Of a DNA stretch of 64,000 nt, positions 34,506 to 45,929 are shown in pieces; position 1 is the stretch's first letter; every line of letters begins with the position of its first letter. Below the pieces are notes generated by a model that worked only from the letters and a program-made list of their open reading frames with translations, had not been told where the DNA came from and made no database searches. Position numbers and translations under genes: made by a program. The stretch lies in assembly GCA_907164885.2 (NCBI GenBank), contig OU015495.1, positions 98,562,832-98,626,831 of the forward strand. Reading direction: 5' to 3'. Source of the stretch: Dolomedes plantarius. Taxonomy: Eukaryota > Arthropoda > Arachnida > Araneae > Dolomedidae.

Positions 34506-35353
34506 TTAACTGTGGGTATTGAGAAGCTGTGTGTTCCTTTTCCTGTTTTGCCCCTTTGCGGTTCTCTCTGTTCCATATTCTTGCCATTGCCAATTTTTAT
34601 CCTGACCAACATGGGAATCGATCCAGGCACCTCCTCATGCTTTCTTGCAAATTTTCAGACCAGTTACTTCTCGCAACCGCGTCATAATCTTCAATACTAA
34701 GCTTCGCATGTTTAGATACAGATAGTATATAAAGTACCGTAAAATGGGGTGCGATTGTGCCAACACGGAATTCAGCAAATCAGTGCTCTCTACTTGCTTG
34801 TTATAAAAGCTATTAGTTTTCCCGTTTACCACGGGGCAGCGGTATGTTGGTGCACATCAACAAGTGTTATCACGCTCGTCTGATACAATCTTTGTGACTC
34901 CCTCAAAAAATTTTTAACAATTCACTATTTTATCACTTTGTTGCAACCCGTGAAAAGTGTTGGCTCTCGTGGTATGAAGTATTAGTTTTATGCATCGGTG
35001 AGTAATATATTTTTATTCACCTACTACCTGAAGTCTTATCTGTGGAGTTTCATTACTGTACCTTTTTTGGTTGTCATGTTATCACATTATCATTAAAATA
35101 AGTTCACTTGATGGGGTGAGATTGTGCCACCCTATTTTGTTATTTTGTGTACTGTAACCATTTTTTTTTTTGTAAACTAAGAAATTATTGACACCTCACT
35201 AACTATTAGAATGGCTAGAATTATTGCAATAATTTTTAAATTTAAATATTTAAAATTTTTTAAGAAACTTTAACTATCTGTATCAAAAATGTTTAAGTAA
35301 CGGGTTTTGAAAATTAAGTAGCATGGGCTCTCTGCTAAGAGAATTGGGTAATA

Positions 35354-36655
35354 CAGAAGGTCGTTCGCACTTTATGGAAACGATTTTGATAGTTAAGTTT
35401 TATGTATAAATACCGTATTTTATGCGGTGATTTGGTTCCATCTGATAGCCATGGTTCTTGACAAAAGCTCTAGTTCAAATTTTAAATGAAAGTAAATTTT
35501 TGCTTAGTACTGTCATGCCAGTTTTACGTCATTCCTCTTGGACCGTTTTCCAAAGTCCGTTCAGTGTTCTTAGATGCCATTTTCCTTAGGCTCGTATTAA
35601 AAAACCGAAATCGCAAAGTCCATTGGAGAAGAGTCAGGTAATTTTACAGGTATTTCATTAAATGAAATACGTTTTATTCCTGTTTCTGATTCTTTCTTTG
35701 CTAAATAAGCGGCAGTTGATTTAGATGCGTGACTAGAGGCTTTGTCCATATGAAACTCAACTTTATCAATGTCCTTTCCATATAACTCTGGAATTTCTTC
35801 TTCAAAAATTGGTTCTAAAATATTCTGCTGATAGTAGAGTGAATTAATTTTGGCTTTACTTGGGACTTTTTTATTTTTAATTTGCCGTTGTAACAAAATC
35901 CTGCTACTATCATGAACTCCTTTGAGAACTTTTCTGTACACTGACGTAGCCATTTCGAACGGTCATTCCCGTCAGTTGAGCAATAGAAAATGGATTTTTT
36001 TTTACTAAAGTCACTTAAATACACCCATGCCCCATCGAGTGTTACCACGAATTTTCCTTTTTCAGCAGCTAGGTGTTTTTCCTATAATTTTCTACAATTT
36101 GTTTTTATTTTAGCAATATGCCTTGGCAAAAGCAGGTGAACTTTAGGTTTAAACATCTTTTTTAACTTCAAATCTTTATGAATGATTTTACTTACAGTGC
36201 CAGAAGACATTCCTAGTTTCGATGCAATGGATCTTTGAGTCGGTGGATTTTCTTTTAGGATCAGAGACTCCACTTTCTTGACATTTACCTGCGTTCGAAT
36301 AGTTTTAGGATGAGGTTTCACGGTCATGTTTTTATGTTTTCTTTCAGTTAGACTTTTTTTTCTTTCAAATTTAATATATTATAAATACCTATTTTTGAAA
36401 CTCCATAACCGCAATTTTTACATCGCTTTATAATTTGTTGATACAAATATTTCTCCCCGGAAAGTGCAGTTACGTAACCTTCGAGCTATCTGTCAATTTT
36501 AGGAAACATTTTCAAAATAAATCTTTTATTTTACATTCCAATCAAAGCAAAATAATAGCAGACGATTATTATGAAGCTGCGAAGTTTTTATCTCAAAATG
36601 CAAACGCCAAAAACAAATTACAAAATCGTTTCCATAAAGTGCGAACGACCTTCTG
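35354..36655 (-). mobile_element. DD41D Tc1/mariner-superfamily element, inactive
   Basis: Perfect inverted repeats of at least 35 bp beginning CAGAAGGTCGTTCGCACTTT, with TA on both sides (35352-35353 and 36656-36657). The length is 1302 bp. The ends resemble those of the 15801-17130 element (GTTCGCAC near the tip, ACGATTTTG further in). It is inserted in the TIR element 34737-37297. The transposase is on the minus strand and broken. Confidence 0.92.
35530..36509 (-). pseudogene. DD41D transposase, frameshifted
   Basis: It opens at the ATG at 36509 (MFPKIDR) with an in-frame TAG soon after, then GYVTALSGEKYLYQQIIKR, a counterpart of GYIYALSEEKYAYSVIQKQ at 15945. Next comes a helix-turn-helix block (NPPTQRSIASKLGMSSGTV). 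The first catalytic block reads VTLDGAWVY, with the acidic residue after Asp changed to Gly. The second is HMDKASSHASKS and the third SPMDF, again with 41 residues between the last two Asp. Frames break near 36082, near 35840 and after PMDFAISVF near 35600. The C-terminal WKLRC region is missing or unreadable. It is homologous to the 15945-17075 transposase but not a recent duplicate. Confidence 0.88.
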
Positions 36656-36685
36656 TACTGACGACGAGGATGGTGCTACCCACCT

Positions 36686-36952
36686 AGACAGTCCACCAAG
36701 ACGAAAAGATCACGATCATTCTCAAGCGACGAAGAGGAATCAAGTACAAAGAATGCAGTTCCTGAAGGTGTCACTGCAACCACAGCAAATTTTAATGTAA
36801 ATGACTTCGTGGCCGTTTCATATGAAGGGAGTGTCTATCCGGGTCAAATGTGCAGCAACTTTGATGAAAGTGGGGAAGCTTATGTTTCCTGTATGGTTAA
36901 AAAAAAAGCAAATTTTGGATTTGGCCAAAAAAAGACTGATGAATTTTGTTAA
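36686..36952 (+). pseudogene. C-terminal tail of an unknown transposon protein
   Basis: An open frame without a start codon, 88 residues to TAA at 36950-36952. It has a Ser/Glu-rich linker (SFSSDEEESSTKN), then NVNDFVAVSYEGSVYPGQM, then EAYVSCMVKKKANFG. The pattern of an acidic linker, a DFV-V-YEG-YPG block and a short Lys-rich end is known to me from the tails of some DDE transposon proteins in invertebrates, but I cannot name the family. It is cut off upstream by the DD41D element at 36655, so the N-terminal part, if any, lies left of 35354 and is not readable. It belongs to the host element 34737-37297. Confidence 0.5.
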
Positions 36953-37299
36953 TTTTTGAGAAAAAATAATATTTTATTTAATAAACAAGTCAAAATTAAC
37001 TGGGAGTGTTCTTGCCTCAAAGTAAGAGGTGTGTGAATGCGCCACGAATGAATCCATAGCAACTATAAAAGAGAAAAAGGGGTGGCCTATTCTCACCCCA
37101 CTCGGTGGGGCGAGATTGTGCCAGAAAAAAAAATCCCCCCCCCCCCCACCATCCCCAACCACTTAAAAACTTTTTATGCTACGAAAGCTGAAATATGTAT
37201 CTATCTTTCTGCACTAAATTCATCCGATTATGTTGGTAAATAAAGAAATGGCATAAAAAAATCTCAAAACCTGGCACAATCTTACCGCATCATACGGTA

Positions 37300-38425
37300 A
37301 CAATGAATGTAACTCCTTAAACAGCATAGGTATAGAATTATTAACATAAGTATCGAAGCATAATATAATAATTACACGTAATAACATCAAGTTATACATA
37401 ATCAGGGACAGAGAAATTATTTCGTCTCTTCCAAATGCCATAAATCTTCAATCAATAAAACACAAATCTCTAACGAAAATTATATGCGTGAGAACGTGTG
37501 ATTCGCCCAAATAAAGAAAATGTAACTAAGTCGAGCTCTTTCTCAGAAGTTCATTAAAGGGAAGGGCGAATCCTACTGGACCTAGTAATCAATTTATGAC
37601 AAATGGCAGCTGAATCGTAAATAAGATGGTGTTACCCTTAACCGCAACCTTATTCCAATACGTGACAGAGCTCGTACATCCTCTGTCAGTACTCGGAATC
37701 GTGCAAAAATAAATGTCATTTGGAAGTCACGCTCCAACTTAACACCAGGAAAATCCTGTTGAAAGAGAGAGCTCGATCATCTCGGTAACTTCATTTCAAC
37801 TTTCTTCGGACCTGTTCGATTATTCATCATTTTGGTTTCACTTGCCTTTCGCCTCTGCCTTGTCATATCAGACAGTTGAAGCCATTGCTCATGAGTGATT
37901 CGCCGAGTTTCGTTTTCGAATTACAATTGCGAACAATGGTGCTATCTGTTCGTGGTGAGTGAGAACGAAATATGGCTTTCGAAATTAAAAGAAAAAAAAC
38001 TAATAGTTAATAAAAAAAGGGGAGTTTATAGCGTTAAAAATAAATTGCGAAAGAAATCATGAATGTTTCTTTGCTGTCTTAAATTTTGTAAGAAATCGGG
38101 GCATATTTTAAGGAATTTCCCCTAGAGGGGCAAATTTTTTACCGTGTTTGTGTCGAGTAATCTTTTAAAGTTGAACTTTATATAGTGTTTAAAGTCTCAA
38201 AAAGCATCTTTAAACGTATCGAATTATTGTTAATGACTCATTTATTAAAATACAAATGATTTTCATTACCTAAAATGTAGTTTATGCAGTAAGTAGACAT
38301 TTCCATCACATTTTATAGAAAATGATTATCCTTATGGAAAAAAATCTCAAACGTTACACAGTGATCAAATTTTGCTAGAAATTTAAAACTGGTGGATAAA
38401 ATTTCCATACAGTTATATATATATA
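37300..38425. other. No gene recognised
   Basis: AT-rich spacer with no supported features. Confidence 0.4.
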
Positions 38426-38725
38426 CTAGCTGAATACCCGTGCTTCGCTACGGGGTACATTTTAGGATAATTACAATGAAAAAGTAGTGAAATTGCTTTT
38501 TAGAGGATTTTCTTATAAACAATATATTTTGTCTCTTCATTGGGCGGAACTAATATTACCAGGCTCGTCTGCGAACTTACGCGTGAGCAAGCTACGTAAA
38601 ACTGACCTTGCGAGAAACAATTTTCTCGTAAATGTACGCCAGCATATTTTAAAGTTTGGCCTTGGGACTTATTTATCGTCAAGGCGACGCATATTTTGAG
38701 AGGAAATTACAGTTTTATATATAGA
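38426..38725 (-). mobile_element. 300-bp Helitron carrying a helicase tail
   Basis: 5' TCTATATATAAAACTG at 38725 (host A, complement of T38726) and 3' hairpin CCGTAGCGAAGCACGG with CTAG at 38426-38429 (host T, complement of A38425). Between them, about 25 bp of 5' end join directly to the last ~190 bp of a Helitron helicase frame and then the 3' end. It looks like an extreme internal deletion of an autonomous Helitron. Confidence 0.75.
38500..38690 (-). pseudogene. Helitron PIF1-like helicase C-terminus
   Basis: The peptide includes LTINKSQGQTLKYAGVHL, then FSQGQFYVACSRVSS. The KSQGQT and YVACSRV blocks are the last conserved helicase motifs of PIF1-like proteins fused to Rep in Helitrons. 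The frame stops at 38500 after about 60 residues. All ATP-binding (Walker) motifs are absent, so it has no helicase function. Confidence 0.88.
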
Positions 38726-41234
38726 TTTTATTTAATAGCCATAAAACATACTAATTTGAACTAAATTTTTTAAAATTTCCATCTCAATTAGTCTAGTGGT
38801 TAAATTTTATCTTTTACTGTATTTTAATACTTTCTTTGTCAATTAATTTCGTTGTTATGAACGTGACGCAAAATTAATTTAAAGTATCACAAAAAGAAAA
38901 GAAATCTCGTGATCACCATTTAATAAATTAAATTCAAAACTTTCCAAATGATTACTGTTTTGGAAGCTAATGTTCTGCTAATTTCCAGTAAAAGCTAAAA
39001 TCATTTGAAAACCACACACCAGTGTTCCACTCACACGCAACACTATAAAACCCTAAAAGACAGTTGTTTTGTGACAACTGACTGAAGTGGTGTCATCTTT
39101 GGCTATTATTTGATCCGTAATATCTGCCTCATATGCCGTATGTTTCTAAACGCCATTCCCATATGAACCACAGCCTAATTCCTTTAAAATGGAACAAAAT
39201 GAGTAACTCCAGTTAACCATGTAATCCACTACTGCTACAGGGGCATCAAAATGTGATAATACAGAGTTTAAATCAGCCAAAACTGCAATTATGGTGTACA
39301 TATGACACCTAACTTCTCCAAAAATCTTTGCCTTCGTGATGAGACTCATAAGTGATTTTTGTTTTTGATGAAACACTCTTGCTAACAAATCATGACGATC
39401 CTGTGGTTTTTGTCCAACTATTCTTTGCTGTTGTTGTCTGATTTCTTCCAGTCTCGCTTCTCTTTCCGGGGTAAAGATTCGGAAAATCATTCGGGAAAAG
39501 CTGAAGAGTAAACAATACCAAATCAATTTAAAAACTAAATACAGTATAAATAACGTAGAAAAAATAACAGTATAAATAACACAGTATGAATAAAAAAAAG
39601 TACAGGCTGCGGGCAGATATGCTCAGGGCAATAATACAAAAAAAAATTTTAAATCGTAGTAAGCAATGAAAAATATTTTACACACTTCAATAATAGCAAA
39701 ACAAAACATGATGGTAAAATAGATAGGAAAGTTAAAACAGAAGTAAGAAGTTAAATTCTAAAAATATAAATAAGGCATAAATCAGCTATCGATTCTAATT
39801 TATGAATCATTTATCAGGACATGAAAAAATTACTGCATGTAAAAAAAATTAACCTTACCTCCATTAATTTCAACACTTTTTGACCTGTGGCTTGTCCAAT
39901 CATGTGAAATATAATTCTTGACAATAACTCTTGTTAACCTAAACTGTTATTTGTTTTTTTTAATTTAAAAAAGTTATGTTCTCAAAATATGACAATTAAG
40001 AAAAAGATATCATCGAGAAAAAATAAATCATGCTACTTAAGAAAGTCATACCACAAATTTCTATAAAATTAATGTGCAACTATATTTGACGTACAAAATA
40101 ATGCATATGTAATACATTGTTAACATGTTTTAACATAAAAAATTTCCACAATCAAAAGCTAAAATTAGTTTAAAATATTAGCTTTAGGATTTTGTGCAGA
40201 ATGATAGGTGTTTTAGCTAAATTTCATTAAAAATTACTTCAAATTGATCAATTTATAAAAAAGGTATGCTATTTACAGGTAAGTTTTTGTTTCTTTTTTG
40301 GATTTTTATGTGCTATTTTAGCATAAAAGACCAAAAAAACCTTTACAAAATTATTTTTTCTCAAAGCTAAACACAAACATAATTAACAGTTGTTTTAAAA
40401 CACCCCTGGTAAACATTGTTAAGTTTCGAAGTATTAGAATGATAATAAAAAATATTTCAGAGTTTCAGACAGAAGCATAAAAAGAAAGAATATGCAAAAA
40501 AGTAACTAAATTAAACAAAAATTGACAGAATACAGAAAAAGTGAACACCGGCAAAAGTAAATAAAACGTTTCCTTGTTCCCATGCGCAGTTCTTATGAAT
40601 GATTGATTCCAACACCTAGAGTACCGCGTTGGAAGAACCACATAAAATTTGTGTTGAAGTATCGTTCTTTAAAATTCAATTAAAAATCGAAATTTTAAGA
40701 TAGAGACTTGAAATGAGGTTTCTATGAATGAGAAAGCTTTCATCTTCCAGATGAAGTAAATATTTTCTTTGTAAGATAAAAACTCGAAGAGCATCGACCG
40801 TAGATCCTCAAGATGCGTAAATTTCTCGAAAAAAAGGGTTTAATATTTTGATGAAAATATTAGTCTGTTTTAAATTATTTTTAAACAAATGAGGTCTTGT
40901 TTGAAGGAGAAATGTCTGTAGTCATAGATTGTAAAAAGATCAAAATTCTACGATCATTTTTTGCCGAGATATCGTAATCTGAAGTTAAAAAAAAAAACAT
41001 AAAATATCCCACAAAACATAAAATAAAAAAATTTCTAGAATAAAATTTAAAATTCGGTCTTCGAGGTGCACTTTCCCATAGTCTGCACTACCCGTGTGCC
41101 AAATTTCACGGCTGTAAGTTTCACAGATTCGCCTGGGGGACGCCCACACACACACACACACGCAAACATTCGCTTTTATTAATAAGAAAACATTCGCTTT
41201 TATTAATAAGAAAACATTCGCTTTTATTAATAAG
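38726..41234 (-). mobile_element. Helitron relic with Rep fragment and 5' end
   Basis: The minus-strand 5' end TCTTATTAATAAAAGCG is at 41234. A Rep fragment is at 39526-39146. The 38938-39048 block is shared with 19258-19390 and 19733-19868. The sequence at 38810-38930 matches the interior of the short Helitrons (GTTGTTATGAACGTGACGCA). No separate 3' end was identified other than the one at 38426, so these pieces may be one rearranged Helitron or two adjoining ones. Confidence 0.55.
39146..39526 (-). pseudogene. Helitron Rep N-terminal fragment
   Basis: Contains TPEREARLEEIRQQQQRIVG, HDLLARVFHQKQKSLMSLIT and IFGEVRCHMYTI, closely matching the Rep piece at 19956-20600. After MYTI the sequence changes completely (IAVLADLNSVLSHFDAPVAV) exactly where the other copy continues with EWQKRGLRHAHIL. 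The HUH motif is therefore absent and the protein is non-functional. The unrelated tail may come from deletion joining another part of the element. Confidence 0.8.
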
Positions 41235-42385
41235 ATGTAATGCTTATTACTGTGATGTTAAAGATGGGAATACGCTTCAAAGTTTAATTGTTTACTTAAA
41301 ATACCTCTTTAGATGCCACAACAGAAATTACTCGTTTTACCTTCAATGAAACTTCCGAAATGAGTTTTGTTCTGTAAGAAAGGAAAAGCTGGAGGTACAC
41401 CTTATTACAGATGGCGTTTCCCGGGATTTTAAGAATGTTTGTTAACCAAAATCAATTTAAAAATTAACACAGTATAAATAACATAGAAAAAATTGACATT
41501 TTCTATGTTATTTATACTGTGACATAACCCATGACACGGGCTTCGCCCTTCTAGCCGGTCGGTTTAAGGACCCGCTCCCTTCAGCAATAATTGACAGAGA
41601 ATGGAAACACTAAAAAACAACGAATCAAGGTATCTAAATTTTGTGGCTACGTATTCCACGTCCTGCTAACAGTCGCAGCCAGAAGAAAAATTCTCCCCCC
41701 CCCCCCAGCGAGAAATTTCGTTCGGTCCAACCCTCCACGAATGGGCGAAAAATTCTTTCTCCGAGCCTTCCCCCCCCCCCCCGCCTATGGGTGAAAAAAA
41801 TGGTTCTTCATCCAAATCGCGCTTGAAGATCCAAGCAGGAAATTTGCGTTCGAGTATCGTTCTTTAAAATTCAATTAAAAATCGAAATTTTAAGATAGAG
41901 GCTTGAAATGAGGTTCATATGAATGAGAAAGCTTTCATCTTCCAGATGATGTAAATATTTTCTTTGTAAGATAAAAACACGAAGAACATCGACCGTAGAT
42001 GCTCAAAAGAGCGTAAATTTCTCGGAAAAGTGGGTTTAATATTTTGATGAAAATATTAGTCTGTTTTAAATTATTTTTAAACAAATGAGGTCTTGTTTGA
42101 AGGAGAAATGTCTGTAGTCTTAGATTGTAAAAAGATCAAAATTCTACGATCATTTTTTGCTCAAATATCGTAATCTGAAGTTAAAAAAACATAAAATATC
42201 GCACAAAACATAAAATAAAAAATTTTCTAGAATAAAATTTAAAATTCGGCTGCGAGGTGCACTTCCATAGTCTGCACTACCCGTGTGCCAAATTTCACTT
42301 CTGTAAGTTTCACAGATTCGCCTGGGGGCCGCATACACACACACACACACACACACAAACACTTGCTTTTATTAATAAGATATAT
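40663..42385. repeat. Direct duplication of a Helitron 5' region, ~550 bp
   Basis: Segments about 40663-41234 and 41852-42385 match along their length. Shared strings include AAAGCTTTCATCTTCCAGAT, GAGGTCTTGTTTGAAGGAG and CTGCACTACCCGTGTGCCAA. Each ends on the minus strand at TCTTATTAATAAAAGCRA. The first copy has three consecutive repeats of AACATTCGCTTTTATTAATA at its tip (about 41165-41234); the second has one, followed by TA and (TG)n. An (AC)n tract lies just inside both. Confidence 0.8.
41468..41521. repeat. Perfect 23-bp hairpin
   Basis: The arms start CACAGTATAAATAACATAGA (41468-41490) and are exactly complementary to 41499-41521, with an 8-base loop. A related string, CAGTATAAATAACGTAGAAA, occurs at about 39542 without its inverted partner. 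Confidence 0.8.
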
Positions 42386-43420
42386 ATGTGTGTGTGTGTG
42401 TGTGTGTAACATCAGCACGGCGGCGGCGAAGGAGAAAGGTGTTGCTGGCCGCGCAATGCGTCACAGCATTCTAGATTGTACTTCAGTTCCCTCTATGAAA
42501 TATCATAGTCGGCAGGGGAGGCTTGCTGTCGCTTTGGGAGGATACTCGAATCTGAGCAGAATTGAGTGATGAATGGAGTGCCTTGACCATCAGGTTTTAA
42601 CTCCTGTACGCAAGATGTAATGTAATCAATGATAATGTGCTCAATAGTTAATATTTAAAGGCTAGGTAAAAAATTAAGAGTTCAAATTACTTTCAAAGTA
42701 CAAAATTTAAAGTTTAACACCTTCAAGAGTTGAAGGGTAAGAGAAATTTACGATTAAGAATTTAAGTTAGTATCAAGATAAAGATTTAATTAATTAATTT
42801 AATTAATTTAATCATTATTAAGAGACAGGAAGAACAATTTAACAAGTTTAGGATAGGTGGCCCTCAGCAAAAGAAAAAAAAGGCCCTGTTCAGGGTCATA
42901 CAATTCGTAACGAGATTATTGCAGAATTCCAAGGGGAAAAAAGAAATATCAAGATGGGTAAGGGGGTACTCGAAGGCCCTCTTCAAACTCTTTTACTGGC
43001 CCCTCCAGCCCCGGACACAGGGAAAACACGTCAAATCTCGAACACAGACTTTATTGCATCCACTGCTACAAGTTATCGGGGCAACGACAATTCAGCAAAT
43101 CCCCGGCCAAAACCTCGGGGGGGGGGGGGGTCTTTTAAAAACTTCATGAGGTCGTTGTCACATGACCCTTGCACTCTTGCATTGATTGGACAGAGGCCCC
43201 CAAGGCCAGTTTTCTGGGGTGAGTCCCGTGTCCTGTTATATAAGATTTAGAAGCCACTAGACTGGGGGTTAAAGGGATGATATATTGATTACCTACTATT
43301 GCTTTTAGGATACGATCAAATCCTTTGTTTTTAAAACGAAATTAGTTTGCTTATGCCCAAGTAATTTTAAAGGAAAATAAAAAGAATTTGGAAATTAAAA
43401 AAGGTTTTTTGTTTTGTATG

Positions 43421-43452
<32 letters not shown>

Positions 43453-44749
43453 TTTTTTTAAATTTACATTATTACCCTACATCCCACAAGTAAAGAAAAA
43501 AAGCATGTTTTTGGCTTTTCTACTTTTTGGGGGACATCCTGTGCTTATTTAAAATGCATTGTCGTTTCCAAAGAATGTTTTCATATGGTCTCTGTCCTTG
43601 TAAAATTCTGCCTCTGGAAATTTGTTTCTCCTATCTATAACTTGAAGAAATTTCATCACAGACGGCCGCGGGTTAAAAAAAAAAAAAAAAAAAAAAAAGT
43701 AGTACCGCATCCATTTAGTGCTGGGCTTTGACTTTTATTCCAACGCATACAATGGGCAATTTCTTTTCACTGGCGGGGCAATTCTCGCACTCGTGGGTCA
43801 TTTGCCCCATTAACTCTATGCTAAAATATGCCCTGTAAGAATTTAACATTTTAGGAAATAATATGCATTCGCTATAAAGATTCATTCTCAGCTTATTTAT
43901 TCAACAGCACTGAAGAACTGAATTTTCTTACGGTAAGGTTTTCTCAGTGAAAGATAGCCTTAAGAACTTAAAAAGCAGAAATTCAATAGGCAGAATGACT
44001 CTATATTTTAAAGTACAATATCGATTCGTATTTTTGGCTGGTCCACAACGAAAAAAATCGAATCTTACAGGAGCGGTAGGGCAAAAATAGATTCCAGAAA
44101 AGCTATAATTGGTAAAGCTAATGCATAGAAAGAGAAGCCCCTACATACATAAAAAAGGGAGTTTTGTAAATAATAATGGTTGTCTCCAGGGCATTCGGTG
44201 GCTACGTCATGCCTCAAAAGCCCATAATGAGTACGAAAACCAGCGCAGTGTCTCTTGAAAAATAATGGAGTTAAACTACAACAAGCATTTTGTAATGATT
44301 GAACAAGCATTTTTCAATGATTATTTCCTTCAAATATGTCTTTGCATAAAAACAATTATACGCACATAAAATACTTGAACAAACTTAAATTTTGTATATT
44401 TTTTTTTAATTTAAAACATGTTTAGCTTTTGGTATATCTTCTGAACTGATTGCTCTGTTAGCATAATTTTTCTCCCGTTTGTGAATAAGAAATGCTCCAA
44501 AGTAAATTGAAGAATTTTAGAATTTATATAAATGTCATCCATTAAATATTTAATCATTTGTAAGGGCTAAAAATTTATTTTCCCGGCAAATTTTTCCTCC
44601 TCTGAAAATATTTTCAAAATATTTATTCTGAATCAAAAATCAAAATGAATATTTAATGAAACCATAACAAACAGACTCTGAACAAAATGTCACAGTGATA
44701 CCTTACAAAAAACTTTAGATGCCCTTTTAAAATTGGAAAATCGAAAAAT
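42386..44749. other. No gene recognised
   Basis: (TG)n follows the Helitron tip (about 42388-42408). The stretch around 42900-43250 is richer in G+C, holds a TATA-like TGTTATATAAG near 43226 and a G14 run at 43117-43130, and could be an LTR or promoter relic, but no ends were found. (TA)n is at 43421-43451 and an A21 run at about 43676-43698. Confidence 0.35.
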
Positions 44750-44771
44750 ATCTTATTCCAAGATCGATAGG

Positions 44772-45113
44772 GGTGCAGTGGCCCAGTTGGCAAGAGCAGC
44801 GGGCTAGTGATCTGAAAGTCACTGGTTCGATGCTCGTCGCTGACAAATCCACTGCCGTGTACACTAATGGCGGCTGATGCACATAAAATCTGTCGTGGCT
44901 GCAATGTCCTCCAAGTTCTCAATATTAACTCTGGAGGTGCGGGGTCAAGTGCCCTGGTCTCGTCACTTGACTCGGTTCAAAATTACGGGACTGGTCCTTT
45001 GGCCAAGTCGGACTCCGACCCTTGTGGTGCCAGTCAAAACAAGAGTCGCACCTTCATCGCCCATATCCTTCGGGACTTGATATTGCTGTCGGCCAAGTGG
45101 CATAAGCAACAAC
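44772..45113 (+). mobile_element. tRNA-derived SINE with exact 22-bp target duplication
   Basis: The target duplication starts ATCTTATTCCAAGATCGATA, at 44750-44771 and 45114-45135, identical over 22 bp. The head has TGGCCCAGTTGGCAAGAGCA (A box) and ACTGGTTCGATGCTCG (B box). The central block CAAGTCGGACTCCGACCCTT is shared with the 60366 and 2153 elements. The tail is GCAACAAC. The open frames within it (44867-45364) are artefacts. The exact duplication suggests a fairly recent insertion. Confidence 0.92.
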
Positions 45114-45417
45114 ATCTTATTCCAAGATCGATAGGTTTAAATTACCGCTGTACAGCAGAGCACGCACAGACACTGCAGCATAAAATTATCCTATCTGTCA
45201 ATGAAATCAGTTCAGAAATATGCAGTTTCTGTTGTTTGATTCTAAAAGCTCTAAATTTTGCATTAAATATGAATAAAATAAAACAGACCTTCCCCAGAGT
45301 TTCCACTCATTTTCTATTAAAGAGATTCCAAAACCTTTCTCTAAGCCCCCCCCCCCCCTTATAAACTTATCTCAGCGAAAATCAACTCCGATAAAAAAAT
45401 TTATAACTATAATAGCA

Positions 45418-45449
<32 letters not shown>

Positions 45450-45929
45450 CTAGCGGCCCGTCCCGACTTTGTCCGGGTTGAACAAAATATTATACCAATA
45501 AATTTCCAGTTGATAGCCAATAAATTGTAAATCTTTTTTTACCTTAATAATAACCTAAATAATACCTTAAATTAATTTTACATTAGTTAATAATTAAAAT
45601 AAATTTTTTAAAAGAAAAAGGCGTGCAGGAGAACGGCTAGGTTCGAACCGCTACCGTCAGAACAGAAGCCCACCGCGATAGCTAAAACGCTAAGGATCGT
45701 TGAAATCTTCGGAACAAAAAGCGGTAGAATACAGTAGCGGACACAGTGGAGATTGTTAGGATTAAGCCCCTAACTTTATTTCTACTGATCAGATGTACAT
45801 AATATATAGCCTATGTCCATCTGGAATAATATACCTTTCAAACAGTGAAAGAATTTTTCAAATAGGTACAGTGGTTCTGAAGATTACCCTCCACGTACAA
45901 AATCGCTCTCTCTTTATATATAAGTATAG

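Larger units (their letters stand above)
34737..37297. mobile_element. TIR element with repeated subterminal motif
   Basis: The left end CCGTAAAATGGGGTGCGATT and the right end read inward, CCGTATGATGCGGTAAGATT, both continue GTGCCA (about 21 of 26 positions match). TA flanks it at 34735-34736 and 37298-37299, though the true target site is uncertain. GGGGTGAGATTGTGCCA recurs inside at about 35114 and 37107 in variant form. Without the DD41D insertion at 35354-36655 the element is about 1.26 kb. It retains the tail of an unknown protein at 36686-36952. No superfamily is assigned. Confidence 0.6.

Noticed and set aside
41521..41570. Plus-strand Helitron 3' end (GGGCTTCGCCC then CTAG)
   Set aside because: CTAG follows the hairpin after only two bases and is followed by C rather than T, with no 5' end identified.
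44867..45364. 165-residue open frame
   Set aside because: It mostly overlaps the SINE 44772-45113 and its target duplication.
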